DNA of 64,000 nucleotides, taken from Cellulomonas sp. 73-92. Its GTDB lineage: Bacteria; Actinomycetota; Actinomycetes; Actinomycetales; Cellulomonadaceae. The stretch lies in the NCBI RefSeq assembly GCF_001898175.1, contig NZ_MKTH01000006.1, positions 79,100 through 143,099 of the forward strand, given 5' to 3'. A model generated the notes under the pieces. The model was not told where the DNA came from, did no database searches, and worked only from the letters and a program-made list of their open reading frames with translations. Position numbers and translations under genes: made by a program. This document shows, piece after piece, positions 27,442-35,315 of the stretch. Within the stretch, counting starts at the first letter, position 1, and every line of letters begins with the position of its first letter.

Positions 27442-27475
27442 CGCCCGCGCGGGGAGGGACTTCCCCGCGCGGGCG
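27442..27475 (-). terminator. Strong terminator after tig
   Basis: A perfect 14-bp stem pairs 27442-27455 (CGCCCGCGCGGGGA) with 27462-27475, with a 6-base loop. It separates tig from clpP1, both transcribed leftward. The stem is very GC-rich; only TTAG follows on the minus strand. Confidence 0.75.
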
Positions 27476-27515
27476 TCGTTTCGCTGTCGGCGCAGGACGC
27501 CGCCCAGCGGTGGTG

Positions 27516-28937
27516 TCAGGGGCGCAGCAGCGACGAGATGTCGGTCGCGGCGTCGGTGTCGACCGGCGCCAGGTCGGGCTCCCCGGCCTGCGAGGCGGCG
27601 GCCGCCTGGACCACCTGGTCGACGGCCGAGGCGGTGGCCGCGTCCTCCTCGTCGGTGCCGATGTACTCGGACAGGTCGACCGGCTCGCCCTTCGGGTCGA
27701 CGACCTTGACGTGCCGCAGGCTCATCGCCAGCGCCTTGCTGCGGGCGACCTCGGCCACCATCGAGGGGATCTGGCCCTGCTGGTCGATCGTCTGGATGAA
27801 GGTCGACGGGTCCATGCCGTACTGGCGGGAGGCGTTGACCAGGTAGTCGACGAGCTCGCCCTGGCTGACCTTGACCTCGAGCTTCTCGGCGAGCGTGTCG
27901 AGGAGGATCTGGTTGCGCAGCACCGTGGTGGTGTCGGCGCGGACCTCGGCCCCGTGCTCCTCGTCGCCGACGCGGTTCTCGGCCTCGAGGTGACGCACGA
28001 CCTCGGCCTCGACGACGCCGGTCGGCACCGGGATCTCGATGCCGGCGACGAGCGCCTCGAGCAGCTTGTCGCGCGCCTGGATCGCGCGGTTCGAGCCCTT
28101 GATGCGGGCCACCTGCTCGCGCAGGTCGGCCATGAGCTCGTCGAGCGTGTCGAACTCGCTGGCCAGCTGCGCGAAGTCGTCGTCGGCCTCGGGGAGCTGG
28201 CGCTCCTTGACGGTCGAGGCCGTCACCGTGACCTGGGCCGTCTCGCCCGCGTGCTCGCCGCCGACGAGCGCGGACTCGAAGGTCGTCGTCTCCCCCGCCG
28301 ACAGCGAGGTGAGCGCGTCGTCGAGACCCTCGAGCATGTTGCCGGAGCCGATCTGGTAGCTGACGGCCGAGACCTTGTCGATCTCCTCGCCGTCGATGGT
28401 GGCCACCAGGTCGATCTGGACGAAGTCGCCGTCCTGCGCCGGGCGGTCGACGCCGACCAGCGTGCCGAAGCGCTCGCGCAGGGAGTCGAGGCGGCCGGCG
28501 ACGTCCTCGTCGGACACCTCCTCGCTCTCGACCTCGACCGTGATGTCGTCGAGCGACGGGACCTCGATCGTCGGGCGGACCTCGACCTCGGCGGTGAAGT
28601 GCAGCTCACCCTCCTCGCCGGGCGCCGTCGCCGTGAGGCCGGGGACCTGCGTGACGTTGACGTCCGGCTGGCCCAGGGGGCGCAGGTTGTTCTCGCGGAC
28701 GGCCTCCGCGTAGAAGGTGCCGAGGCCCTCGTTGACGGCGTGCTCGATGACGGCCGGGCGGCCGACGCGCTGGTCGATGATGCGCGGCGGGACCTTGCCC
28801 TTGCGGAAGCCCGGGACGCTCACCTCGGCGGCGATGTGCTTGTAGGCCTCGTCGATGTTCGGCTTGAGCTCGTCGTAGGTCACCTCGACGGTCAGCTTGA
28901 CCTTGGTGGGCTCCAGGGTCTCGACGGCGCTCTTCAC
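27516..28937 (-). CDS. tig: Trigger factor (ribosome-bound chaperone, peptidyl-prolyl isomerase)
   Basis: Trigger factor binds nascent chains at the ribosome exit. The 473-residue protein has the ribosome-binding signature PGFRKGKVPPRIIDQR in the N domain, an FKBP-like domain (DGDFVQIDLVATIDGEEID and GEEGELHF region), and a helical C domain. The C-terminal ~50 residues are acidic and Ala-rich. The GTG at 28937 begins the family's KSAVETLEPTKVKL; a GGAG precedes it. A promoter is visible at 29069-29041. Confidence 0.95.
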   Translation of the reverse strand: MKSAVETLEPTKVKLTVEVTYDELKPNIDEAYKHIAAEVSVPGFRKGKVPPRIIDQRVGRPAVIEHAVNEGLGTFYAEAVRENNLRPLGQPDVNVTQVPGLTATAPGEEGELHFTAEVEVRPTIEVPSLDDITVEVESEEVSDEDVAGRLDSLRERFGTLVGVDRPAQDGDFVQIDLVATIDGEEIDKVSAVSYQIGSGNMLEGLDDALTSLSAGETTTFESALVGGEHAGETAQVTVTASTVKERQLPEADDDFAQLASEFDTLDELMADLREQVARIKGSNRAIQARDKLLEALVAGIEIPVPTGVVEAEVVRHLEAENRVGDEEHGAEVRADTTTVLRNQILLDTLAEKLEVKVSQGELVDYLVNASRQYGMDPSTFIQTIDQQGQIPSMVAEVARSKALAMSLRHVKVVDPKGEPVDLSEYIGTDEEDAATASAVDQVVQAAAASQAGEPDLAPVDTDAATDISSLLRP

Positions 28938-29040
28938 GATGCTGCTCTCCAACTGGCTCGGGGGGTGCCGGTGCTCCGTGCTCCGGCGGGCGCTGCGCGG
29001 CCTACGACGAGCACGCGCGGCCGCGCGCAGGCGACCACCG

Positions 29041-29069
29041 ATCCTACGTCCTGCCGGTCACCCGCCCAA
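29041..29069 (-). promoter_or_regulatory. tig promoter
   Basis: On the minus strand a -35 TTGGGC (29069-29064) is followed by a 17-base spacer and a -10 TAGGAT (29046-29041). The predicted start near 29034 leaves a leader of about 97 bases before tig. It lies immediately before the stop-side of the upstream glycosylase gene. Confidence 0.55.
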
Positions 29070-29076
29070 CCGACCT

Positions 29077-29511
29077 TCAGCCTTCCCCTGCCCGCTCCCA
29101 CGACGCCACCGGGCCTGGGATCACCACGAAGAGGGGGTGCGGCGCCGGTGCGGCCGTGCTCCAGCGCTCCGCGTCCTTCGGGCTCCGCGCCGCGAGCTTG
29201 GCGCCGAGGTGGCGCCACTCCAGCGCGAGCTGGCCGTCGGTCACCGTCAACCGCACCGGCTCTCCCTGTCGGAGGATGCGCCCCGCGTCGAACCGGTAGC
29301 CGCGGGCCGTCGCCTCGTCGCGCAACCCGGCCAGGTAGGCGCCGATGGCCGCCATCGGGTCCGGCTGCTCGCGGAACCGGTCCAGCTGCGGATGGTGCTG
29401 GTAGCCCTTCGTGGCGCCCACCAGGACGGCCTGCGCGAGCAGGGACTCGCGCCAGCAGGCCAGCAGGCCCTGGCGGTCCAGGTACCGGGGGTGGAGCGAC
29501 CACATCCGCAC
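29077..29511 (-). CDS. Pyrimidine-dimer DNA glycosylase (endonuclease V-like)
   Basis: This 144-residue protein belongs to the T4 endonuclease V-like family, which removes UV-induced pyrimidine dimers. It begins VRMWSLHPRYLDRQGLLACW, contains ESLLAQAVLVGATKGYQHHPQL, and ends near ARSPKDAERW. In characterised members the N-terminal amine and an early Glu are catalytic; here an internal Met (RMWSLHP) could be the mature start. I chose GTG 29511 to place the family start at the N-terminus. The gene is upstream of tig on the same strand. Confidence 0.85.
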   Translation of the reverse strand: MRMWSLHPRYLDRQGLLACWRESLLAQAVLVGATKGYQHHPQLDRFREQPDPMAAIGAYLAGLRDEATARGYRFDAGRILRQGEPVRLTVTDGQLALEWRHLGAKLAARSPKDAERWSTAAPAPHPLFVVIPGPVASWERAGEG

Positions 29512-29580
29512 GGGACCAGGATGCCCTCCGATACGATCTGGCGGTCCCGCCGCCCGTGCCATGCGCGCGCCGGGGGGCGC

Positions 29581-29654
29581 GCGGCCGTAGCTCAATGGCA
29601 GAGCCCCAGTCTTCCAAACTGGCTACGCGGGTTCGATTCCCGTCGGCCGCTCCA
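29581..29654 (+). tRNA. tRNA-Gly (anticodon TCC)
   Basis: The acceptor GCGGCCG (29581-29587) pairs with CGGCCGC (29644-29650). The D arm is GCTC/GAGC, the anticodon arm CCAGT/ACTGG has loop CTTCCAA with anticodon TCC at 29613-29615, and the T arm contains TTCGATT. The discriminator base is T29651 and CCA is encoded (29652-29654). It reads GGA and GGG glycine codons. Confidence 0.97.
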
Positions 29655-29724
29655 GTAGATACCCAGGTCAGATGGCCTGTTCCGAGGTCAAACCTCACCG
29701 GCGGCGCCCGGAAGACCGAAGCAA

Positions 29725-29756
29725 GGCGGCCGGGGCGCCACTGCCCAGGCCGCCTC
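29725..29756. terminator. Stem-loop between tRNA-Gly and the lysine-rich microprotein
   Basis: AGGCGGCC (29725-29732) pairs with GGCCGCCT (29749-29756); GGGC/GCCC inside can extend it. It lies 70 bases after the tRNA and 9 bases past the stop of the minus-strand microprotein. It could end either transcript. Confidence 0.45.
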
Positions 29757-29765
29757 GCGGGTCGG

Positions 29766-29810
29766 TCACTTCTTCTTCTTGTCCTTCTTCTTGTCCTTCT
29801 TCTTCGCCAC
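29766..29810 (-). CDS. 14-residue lysine-rich microprotein
   Basis: A GTG frame encodes MAKKKDKKKDKKKK and ends with TGA. It is preceded by GGAAGGAGGGG, a very strong ribosome-binding site, 9 bases before the start. The protein is almost pure Lys with two Asp at a 4-residue period, so it would be a highly basic helix or disordered tail able to bind nucleic acid. Two palindromes lie between it and the divergent HTH gene. It may be translated, but no homology can be tested here and no function can be assigned. Confidence 0.5.
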   Translation of the reverse strand: MAKKKDKKKDKKKK

Positions 29811-29838
29811 GGCGACGCCCCTCCTTCCACCTGGTCAC

Positions 29839-29879
29839 GTTGACCCAAGAGTCAACCCTCAGTTGACGCGACCGTCAAC
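29839..29879. promoter_or_regulatory. Two tandem palindromes GTTGAC-N6-GTCAAC
   Basis: Copy 1 is GTTGACCCAAGAGTCAAC (29839-29856); copy 2 is GTTGACGCGACCGTCAAC (29862-29879). Their starts are 23 bases apart, about two helical turns, so bound dimers would lie on one face of DNA. They sit between the microprotein and HTH genes, and end next to the HTH promoter. They look like regulator operators; the HTH protein is the obvious candidate. Confidence 0.7.
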
Positions 29880-29902
29880 TTCTCGTTGTCGTCCGGCCGC
29901 CC

Positions 29903-29908
29903 TACGAT
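29903..29908 (+). promoter_or_regulatory. -10 box of leaderless HTH gene
   Basis: TACGAT ends 6 bases before the GTG at 29915, so transcription would start at or near the start codon. A weak TTCTCG is 17 bases upstream at 29880-29885, right after the second palindrome. Confidence 0.55.
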
Positions 29909-29914
29909 GGACTC

Positions 29915-30205
29915 GTGGCCGGATCGGAGCGGGACGCGCGAGCGAGGCGACGCGGCGCGCTCGAGGCCACGGCCGACTCCTTGACGGTGCTGGCCGCCGC
30001 CCGCCGGCGACGTGAGAGCGCCGAAACCCGGGAGCTGGACGCTGTGCGGGCAGCACGGGACGCCGGGGCCTCCTGGGGCGACATCGGCGACCTCTACGGC
30101 CTGACCAAGCAGGGCGCCCAGCAGCGCTTCAAGCCCCTGCTCGGACGCATCCACCCCTTCCCGGACGACTCCGGGACCAACCGGCCCGACGCCGCGCCCG
30201 CCTGA
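29915..30205 (+). CDS. Small HTH-type protein
   Basis: This 96-residue protein has a basic N-terminal helix rich in Arg and a central helix-turn-helix: AVRAARDAGASWGDIGDLYGLTKQGAQQRF. That is the sigma-region-4-like HTH common in small actinobacterial DNA-binding proteins. It has no ligand domain. The tandem palindromes at 29839-29879 directly upstream suggest autoregulation and control of the divergent microprotein. Start GTG 29915 is set by the leaderless promoter. Targets are unknown. Confidence 0.75.
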   Translation: MAGSERDARARRRGALEATADSLTVLAAARRRRESAETRELDAVRAARDAGASWGDIGDLYGLTKQGAQQRFKPLLGRIHPFPDDSGTNRPDAAPA

Positions 30206-30350
30206 GAGCCGGGAGTCCGACAGGAGCTCGGCGCGCGTGTACTCGAACGCTGGCACGGCCTTGTCCGCGGTGGCCGGACCCCGCCCTGGCGGTGCGCCCG
30301 TCCCCTGTCGTCGACGGACGAGCCGTCCACGCGCGCGAGCGACACGAGGA

Positions 30351-31202
30351 TCAGTCTTGCCGACCACCGCCGCCATCCGCCGTGGCGGCGACGAGCGCCA
30401 GGATGAACCGAGCATGCTCGACCATCGCGATGTCGAGGAACGTGCCATCCGCGAGGAGGACGACGCCGACGCCGGCATCCCCCGCGGCACCCACGCTGTC
30501 GATCACGCGCTGGGCGTGCGCGACCTCATCCGGTGCCGGGGCGAAGGCTGTCCGGATCACGTCCAGCTGCCCGGGATGGATCGCCGCCCGGCCGCAGAAC
30601 CCGAGCCGTCGCCCGACGAGGCACGAGTCCCGAAGCCCATCGCGGTCTCGCACGTGCGGGTAGACGGACATCGTCGGCGAGGGAAGCCCGGCGGCACGTG
30701 CCGCGACGATGATGCGCGAGCGGGCGAAGGCAAGTCCCTCCTCCGCGGTGCAGCGCATGTCCGAGAGCAGGTCCGCCTCGCCTAGGCCGACGGAGGCGAC
30801 GGTGGACGCTGCGGTGGCGAGCGCGAACGCGTTCTCGACGCCCAGCGCGCTCTCGATGAGCAGGTGCAGCGGCCGGCCTGGAAGCCGCGCCGCGACCTTC
30901 ACGACGTCATCGGACGTCTCCACCTTCGGCAGGCGCACGCCGACGTCCGTCCGCAAGGACGACACCAGGGTGAGGTCCTCGTCGTGCCACGGCGTCGCGG
31001 TCGCGTTGACCCTGACCTGGACCGGGCGCGTCGAACCGGCGACCAGCTCTCGGACCGTGTCACGGGCGGCCGCCTTGTGCGCGGGGGCGACGGCGTCCTC
31101 GAGGTCGAGCACCACGACGTCGGCAGAGGAGCGCAGGGCCTTGGCGACGAGGTCGGGCCGATCGGCCGGCGCGTAGAGGAGGGTGACGACGAGCGCGTTC
31201 AT
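30351..31202 (-). CDS. HpcH/HpaI aldolase/citrate lyase family protein (CitE-like)
   Basis: This 283-residue TIM-barrel lyase belongs to the CitE/malyl-CoA lyase family, which cleaves beta-hydroxyacyl-CoA thioesters such as malyl-CoA or citramalyl-CoA. Seen are DLEDAVAPAHKAAARD, RVNATATPWHDEDL, VRLPKVET, LLIESALGVENA, GEADLLSDM and the C-terminal AAIHPGQL. The metal and CoA-binding residues look intact. Its ATG overlaps the stop of the CoA-transferase gene by 4 bases, so the pair may activate and then cleave one acid. It is the last gene of the LacI operon. Confidence 0.85.
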   Translation of the reverse strand: MNALVVTLLYAPADRPDLVAKALRSSADVVVLDLEDAVAPAHKAAARDTVRELVAGSTRPVQVRVNATATPWHDEDLTLVSSLRTDVGVRLPKVETSDDVVKVAARLPGRPLHLLIESALGVENAFALATAASTVASVGLGEADLLSDMRCTAEEGLAFARSRIIVAARAAGLPSPTMSVYPHVRDRDGLRDSCLVGRRLGFCGRAAIHPGQLDVIRTAFAPAPDEVAHAQRVIDSVGAAGDAGVGVVLLADGTFLDIAMVEHARFILALVAATADGGGGRQD

Positions 31203-32389
31203 ATGTCGCCGCCGGCCCGCAGCGCGGCGATGCGCTCGTCGCTGAAGCCGAGGTCGCGCAGCACGGCAGCGGTGTCCGCGCCGTGTGGCCGCCCCGTGTG
31301 GGCGATGACGGCGTCGGCGTCCGAGAGCCGGAAGAGAGGGCCCTGCATCGTCATCGGCCCGAGGTCCGGGTCGTCGATCTCGTGGATCGTGCCGAGCGCC
31401 CGGAACTGGGGATCCTCGACGATGTCGTGGGCGTCGTAGATCGGCGCGACGGCGGCGTCGGCCGCCTCGAAGGCCGCGACGACCTCGTCGCGGGTCCGGC
31501 GCCGGATCCAGCTGCCGACCACGGCGTCGAGCTCGTCGGCGTGCTCGGCGCGGGAGGCACCCGCGGCGAACCACGGCTGCTCGGCCAGCTCGGGGTGCCC
31601 GACGAGCCGGACCACCCGCTCCGCGACGGACTGTGCCGACGTGGACACGGCCACCCACCGGTCGTCGGCCGTGCGGTAGGTGTTGCGCGGGGCGTTGTTT
31701 GACGACCGGTTGCCGGTGCGGGCCTGCACGGTGCGCAGCTGGTCCCATCGGGTGATCTGTGGGCCGAGCATCGCCAGGATCGGCTCGATGATCGCCAGGT
31801 CGATCTGTTGGCCGCGCCCGGTCCGTTCCCTGGCGTGCAACGCCACCATGACGGCGTACGCGCAGGCCAGGGAGGCGACGCCGTCGGCCAGCCCGAAGGG
31901 TGGCAGGGTCGGTGGCCCGTCGGGTTCGCCGGTGAGGCTGGCGAACCCGGACATCGCCTCGGCCAGCGTGCCGAAGCCCGGACGTCCTCGGTAGGGACCG
32001 GTCTGCCCGAAGCCGGTGACCCGGGCCAGGACCAGGCGGGGGTTCGCCGCGGACAGCACGTCGTAGCCCAGGCCCCACCGTTCGAGCGTCCCCGGGCGGA
32101 AGTTCTCGATGACGACATCCGACCTGCGGGCGAGCGCGAGGAACACCTCGCGGCCGCCGGGCCGCGACAGGTCCGCCGTGACGGTCGCCTTGTTGCGGCC
32201 CAGCGTCTTCCACCAGAGGTTGACACCGTCCTTGGCCACCCCGTGCCCACGGGAGGGGTCGGGCTTGCGCGGGTGCTCCACCTTGATCACCTCGGCCCCC
32301 ATGTCGCCGAGGTGCATGGCGGCCATGGGGCCCGCGAACAGCGTGGACGCGTCGACCACGCGCAGGTCCGCCAACGGATGCGCCTTCAT
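31199..32389 (-). CDS. Class III (CaiB/BaiF) CoA-transferase
   Basis: This 396-residue enzyme moves CoA from one acyl-CoA to an acid. Family marks are LRVVDASTLFAGPMAAMHLGDMGAEVIKVEHP, NLWWKTLGRNK and the catalytic Asp in FGLADGVAS near residue 165. The Asp is present. The substrate acid is unknown. It overlaps the fusion-protein stop upstream (ATGA) and the citE-like start downstream (ATGA). A CoA-transferase followed by a CitE-type lyase resembles itaconate/citramalate or malate degradation modules, but no hydratase is here. Confidence 0.88.
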   Translation of the reverse strand: MKAHPLADLRVVDASTLFAGPMAAMHLGDMGAEVIKVEHPRKPDPSRGHGVAKDGVNLWWKTLGRNKATVTADLSRPGGREVFLALARRSDVVIENFRPGTLERWGLGYDVLSAANPRLVLARVTGFGQTGPYRGRPGFGTLAEAMSGFASLTGEPDGPPTLPPFGLADGVASLACAYAVMVALHARERTGRGQQIDLAIIEPILAMLGPQITRWDQLRTVQARTGNRSSNNAPRNTYRTADDRWVAVSTSAQSVAERVVRLVGHPELAEQPWFAAGASRAEHADELDAVVGSWIRRRTRDEVVAAFEAADAAVAPIYDAHDIVEDPQFRALGTIHEIDDPDLGPMTMQGPLFRLSDADAVIAHTGRPHGADTAAVLRDLGFSDERIAALRAGGDI

Positions 32390-34416
32390 GGTCGTGCCTC
32401 CTCGATCGCCCACGCGCAACGGAACCCGACCCACCGGCTCCGCGCCAGTCCGAGGCCGGGCACCAGCAGCTTCGCGGTCAGCTCCGGCGGCTGCGGCCCG
32501 CCGTCGAAGTACCACTCCGACCCGAGTGCCGCGTGGTCGCAGCCGCCCTTGAGCATCGCGAACCGGGTGCGGCCGTCGGTGTGCTCGCTGTCGGTCCAGT
32601 TCCACACGAGCGGCGGACGGCGCCGCAGCGCACCGGTCTGCGCCGCGAGCTGCCACTCGTCCTCCGTGGGCAGCCGGCCGCCTCGCCACGCGCAGTAGGC
32701 GCGTGCGTCCGCGAGGTCGACGAACACGACCGGGTCGTCGTCGTGACCGGCCGGGGGCCGACCGCCGGACCAGTGGGCCAGGAAGCGGTGCGGCACCGCC
32801 GGCCGGTAGCGGGTCGCGCCCAGGAACTGCGCGAACTGGGCATTGCTGACCTCGAGGGCCCCCACCGCGACCGGGGCGGCGGAGGCGCCGTCACGCTGCA
32901 GCGTGCGCGTGTCGTGCAGCCGTGGCGGCAGCGGCTTCCACTCGTCGACGTACGGAGCGCCCTGGTACATGCCCGTCTCACGGGCCCGGTACCGCACGGT
33001 CAGCACCCACGGGCCTTCGGGCACGACGACGGTCTCCTCGGCGATCGCCGCACGGGGCACCGGCGGCGGCGCCGGTGGACCGACGCGGGTGGCCACCCGG
33101 TGGTGGAACCGCGCATCGGGCACGTGGTCGAGCCCGCGCATGGCGGCTCGGAGCGCGGGCAGCCAGGCGGGTTCCGGTGTCCCGGGCTCAAGGACGAGGA
33201 CGGCCGCGATGCCGTGCGCCGGGACCAGGACATCCTCGCCGCCGGCGGGCTGGTCCCGGTCGGGTGTGGCCGTCAGGTCCACGGCCGTGCCCGGGGTGCC
33301 ATCGGGGAGCACGCGGCCGGTGACATCGTCGTCGCCGCGATTGACCAGCGCCCACAGCTGGACGCCGCCCTGCGCGAAACGTGAGGCGTGCAGGCCCTGC
33401 GGCGCCCCTGCCGCGAGCGGGGCCAGGGGCGTCCAGTCACCGGCGAGCAGCAGGTTGTCCGTCGCTCGCTGCACCGTGAGCATCCGACCAGCGGTGCCGG
33501 CGTCACGCGCGTTCCACCCCACCCAGACGCCGAAGACGACCTCCCAGACCATCACCCCAGCGCCGTTGAGCCAGGCAGACTGGAGCTCCTCGGCATGGTC
33601 GCGGTGCCAGCGGCGGGTGTGGTGCTGCATGTGCCGACGCTCGAACCAGTGGGCGCGCAGCACCCCCGGCACAGGTGAGTCCGCGAAGTACTGGGCCCAG
33701 GACGCCGCGTGGTCGCCGATCCGTTCGACGGCGAGCTTCGACTCGCCCTCCAGCACGATCCCCGGTCGCACCCGCCGCAGCGCTCCGACCAGCTCAGGGT
33801 CGGCCTTGCGCAGCGTGTCGAGGAAGACGCCGTCGACGCCGAGGTCCGCGACCAGCGAGGCGAGCTCCGTGACGTCGTCGCCGGCCCGACGGGTGCCGAC
33901 GTCCCACGGGTTGTAGTCGACGAAGACGTGCAGACCGGCCGCGTGCAGGTCGTCGACCAGGGTGCGCAGCCCCGGGACGTCGCGGTACCAGTCCCACTGG
34001 TTGCGTTCGTCGATGCCGATCACCGGGTAGGCGTGCCAGAGGACGACGGCGTCCAGGCCGCCGAACCGCTCGCGCGCGTCCGCGAGGAACCGATCGGGCG
34101 TGAACCTGCCCTGCTCGGCGTCGTAGAGCAGCTCGTCCCAGAGCCACACCTGGGCGACCGCGTGGCAGCGCGCCGCCCAGGCCGCCGCCGGTTCGTCGTA
34201 GATCCGGCCGTCGTAGTCGATCCGGTCACGGGAGGCGGTGCGCCACTCGGCAAGGCGCGCGCGCCAGGCGGGCAGGTCGCCGGGGTCGTCCGGGGCGGCG
34301 AAGATCTTCGCCCCGTCGAGGTGAGCGACGAGCGCCGGGGTGAGCGGCGCGCGCAGGTCCACGACGGTCGGCAGGTCGATCGACCGCGGGACGAGTGCGT
34401 CGAACGCCTCGCTCAT
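32386..34416 (-). CDS. Fusion: TIM-barrel hydrolase-like domain + formylglycine-generating enzyme (SUMF1)-like domain
   Basis: This 676-residue protein has no signal peptide. Residues ~100-330 look like a TIM-barrel glycosidase-type domain: GGLDAVVLWHAYPVIG, AAGLHVFVDYNPWDV, DLGVDGVFLDTLRKAD and GIVLEGESKLAVERIG place acidic residues at strand ends. A beta domain follows. Residues ~515-672 match the FGE-sulfatase fold: VGALEVSNAQFAQFLGA, VVFVDLADARAYCAWRGG, RLPTEDEWQLAAQ and WVGFRCAW. The paired cysteines of true formylglycine synthases are not evident. No sulfatase is in the operon. The ATG at 34416 overlaps the ribokinase stop. The reaction is unknown; I infer trimming of the imported conjugate. 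Confidence 0.75.
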   Translation of the reverse strand: MSEAFDALVPRSIDLPTVVDLRAPLTPALVAHLDGAKIFAAPDDPGDLPAWRARLAEWRTASRDRIDYDGRIYDEPAAAWAARCHAVAQVWLWDELLYDAEQGRFTPDRFLADARERFGGLDAVVLWHAYPVIGIDERNQWDWYRDVPGLRTLVDDLHAAGLHVFVDYNPWDVGTRRAGDDVTELASLVADLGVDGVFLDTLRKADPELVGALRRVRPGIVLEGESKLAVERIGDHAASWAQYFADSPVPGVLRAHWFERRHMQHHTRRWHRDHAEELQSAWLNGAGVMVWEVVFGVWVGWNARDAGTAGRMLTVQRATDNLLLAGDWTPLAPLAAGAPQGLHASRFAQGGVQLWALVNRGDDDVTGRVLPDGTPGTAVDLTATPDRDQPAGGEDVLVPAHGIAAVLVLEPGTPEPAWLPALRAAMRGLDHVPDARFHHRVATRVGPPAPPPVPRAAIAEETVVVPEGPWVLTVRYRARETGMYQGAPYVDEWKPLPPRLHDTRTLQRDGASAAPVAVGALEVSNAQFAQFLGATRYRPAVPHRFLAHWSGGRPPAGHDDDPVVFVDLADARAYCAWRGGRLPTEDEWQLAAQTGALRRRPPLVWNWTDSEHTDGRTRFAMLKGGCDHAALGSEWYFDGGPQPPELTAKLLVPGLGLARSRWVGFRCAWAIEEARP

Positions 34417-35315
34417 GCGAGCCGCCCCAGGGCGGCCAGGACCTCGGCGGCCGTCGGGATCCCCGACTGTGCGCCCCGGCGCGTGACCGCCAGGGCGCCC
34501 GCCACGACGGCCGCCCGCGCCGCCGCGACGACCTCCACGCCGTCGGCCAGGCGAGCCGCGAGGACGCCGCAGAACGTGTCCCCCGCTCCGGTGGAGTCGA
34601 CGGGGTCGACGTCGAGAGAGGGCACGTGCACCACCGGAAGGCCGCGCCGTGCGACGAGCGCACCCAGGGCACCCATCGTCACCACGACGGTCGGCACCGT
34701 CGCCAGCAGGTGCTCCACCGCGGTGTCGACGTCGCCGCCGCCGGGGCCCAGGTCGATCGCCTCGTGCTCGTTGACCACGAGCACGTCGACGGCGTCCCAC
34801 AGCTCGTCGGGCAGCGGCCGCGACGGTGCCGCGTTGAGCACCAGGAGGCACGCGGCCCGGCGCGCCGCTGCCGCGGCGAGCACCACCTCGAGCGGCACCT
34901 CCAGCTGGGCCAGGACCACGTCCGCGCCGGCCACGGCGGCGGCCGCCGCGGGGGTCAGGGCGAGCCGCGCGTTCGCGCCGGCCGCGACGACGATCGAGTT
35001 CTCGCCATCCGGCGTGACGGTGATGAGCGCGGTGCCGGTCGGCACATCCACCCGGCCGACCGCCTCGGTGGCGACGCCCGCTCCGTGGAGCGACTCCAGC
35101 AGGAGCTCGGCCGCGTCGTCACGGCCGAGCGCGCCGACGAACACGGTCGCCGCCCCTCCGGCGCGGGCCGCGGCCACGGCCTGGTTCGCCCCCTTGCCGC
35201 CGGGGCTGCGGCGCAGGTCGCCGCCGAGCACCGTCTCGCCCGGCCCGGGGTGGCGGTCCACGTCGACCACCAGGTCGACGTTCGCCGAGCCGATCACTGC
35301 CACTCGCCCGGTCAT
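34413..35315 (-). CDS. rbsK: Ribokinase (PfkB family)
   Basis: This 300-residue kinase phosphorylates ribose, or a related sugar, at O5. It has GSANVDLVVDVDRHPGPGE at the start, the sugar-binding GGKGANQAVAAA, and the PfkB signature DSTGAGDTFCGVLA whose Asp is the catalytic base. Sequence and order agree with RbsK rather than fructokinase. It lies between the ADP-ribosylglycohydrolase genes and the fusion gene with 4-base overlaps. Its presence is the main reason to think ribose is released by the pathway. Confidence 0.88.
   Translation of the reverse strand: MTGRVAVIGSANVDLVVDVDRHPGPGETVLGGDLRRSPGGKGANQAVAAARAGGAATVFVGALGRDDAAELLLESLHGAGVATEAVGRVDVPTGTALITVTPDGENSIVVAAGANARLALTPAAAAAVAGADVVLAQLEVPLEVVLAAAAARRAACLLVLNAAPSRPLPDELWDAVDVLVVNEHEAIDLGPGGGDVDTAVEHLLATVPTVVVTMGALGALVARRGLPVVHVPSLDVDPVDSTGAGDTFCGVLAARLADGVEVVAAARAAVVAGALAVTRRGAQSGIPTAAEVLAALGRLA

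Noticed and set aside
26751..29843. A 1030-codon plus-strand frame opposite clpP1, tig and the glycosylase
   Set aside because: It runs antisense to well-conserved genes and encodes His/Arg/Gly-rich nonsense; it even crosses the tRNA.
29672..29866. A 64-codon plus-strand frame overlapping the lysine microprotein
   Set aside because: Its Ser/Pro-rich sequence is antisense to the microprotein, has no ribosome-binding site and crosses the palindromes.
32386..34416. True formylglycine-generating enzyme for a sulfatase
   Set aside because: No sulfatase is in the window and the paired active-site cysteines are not evident.
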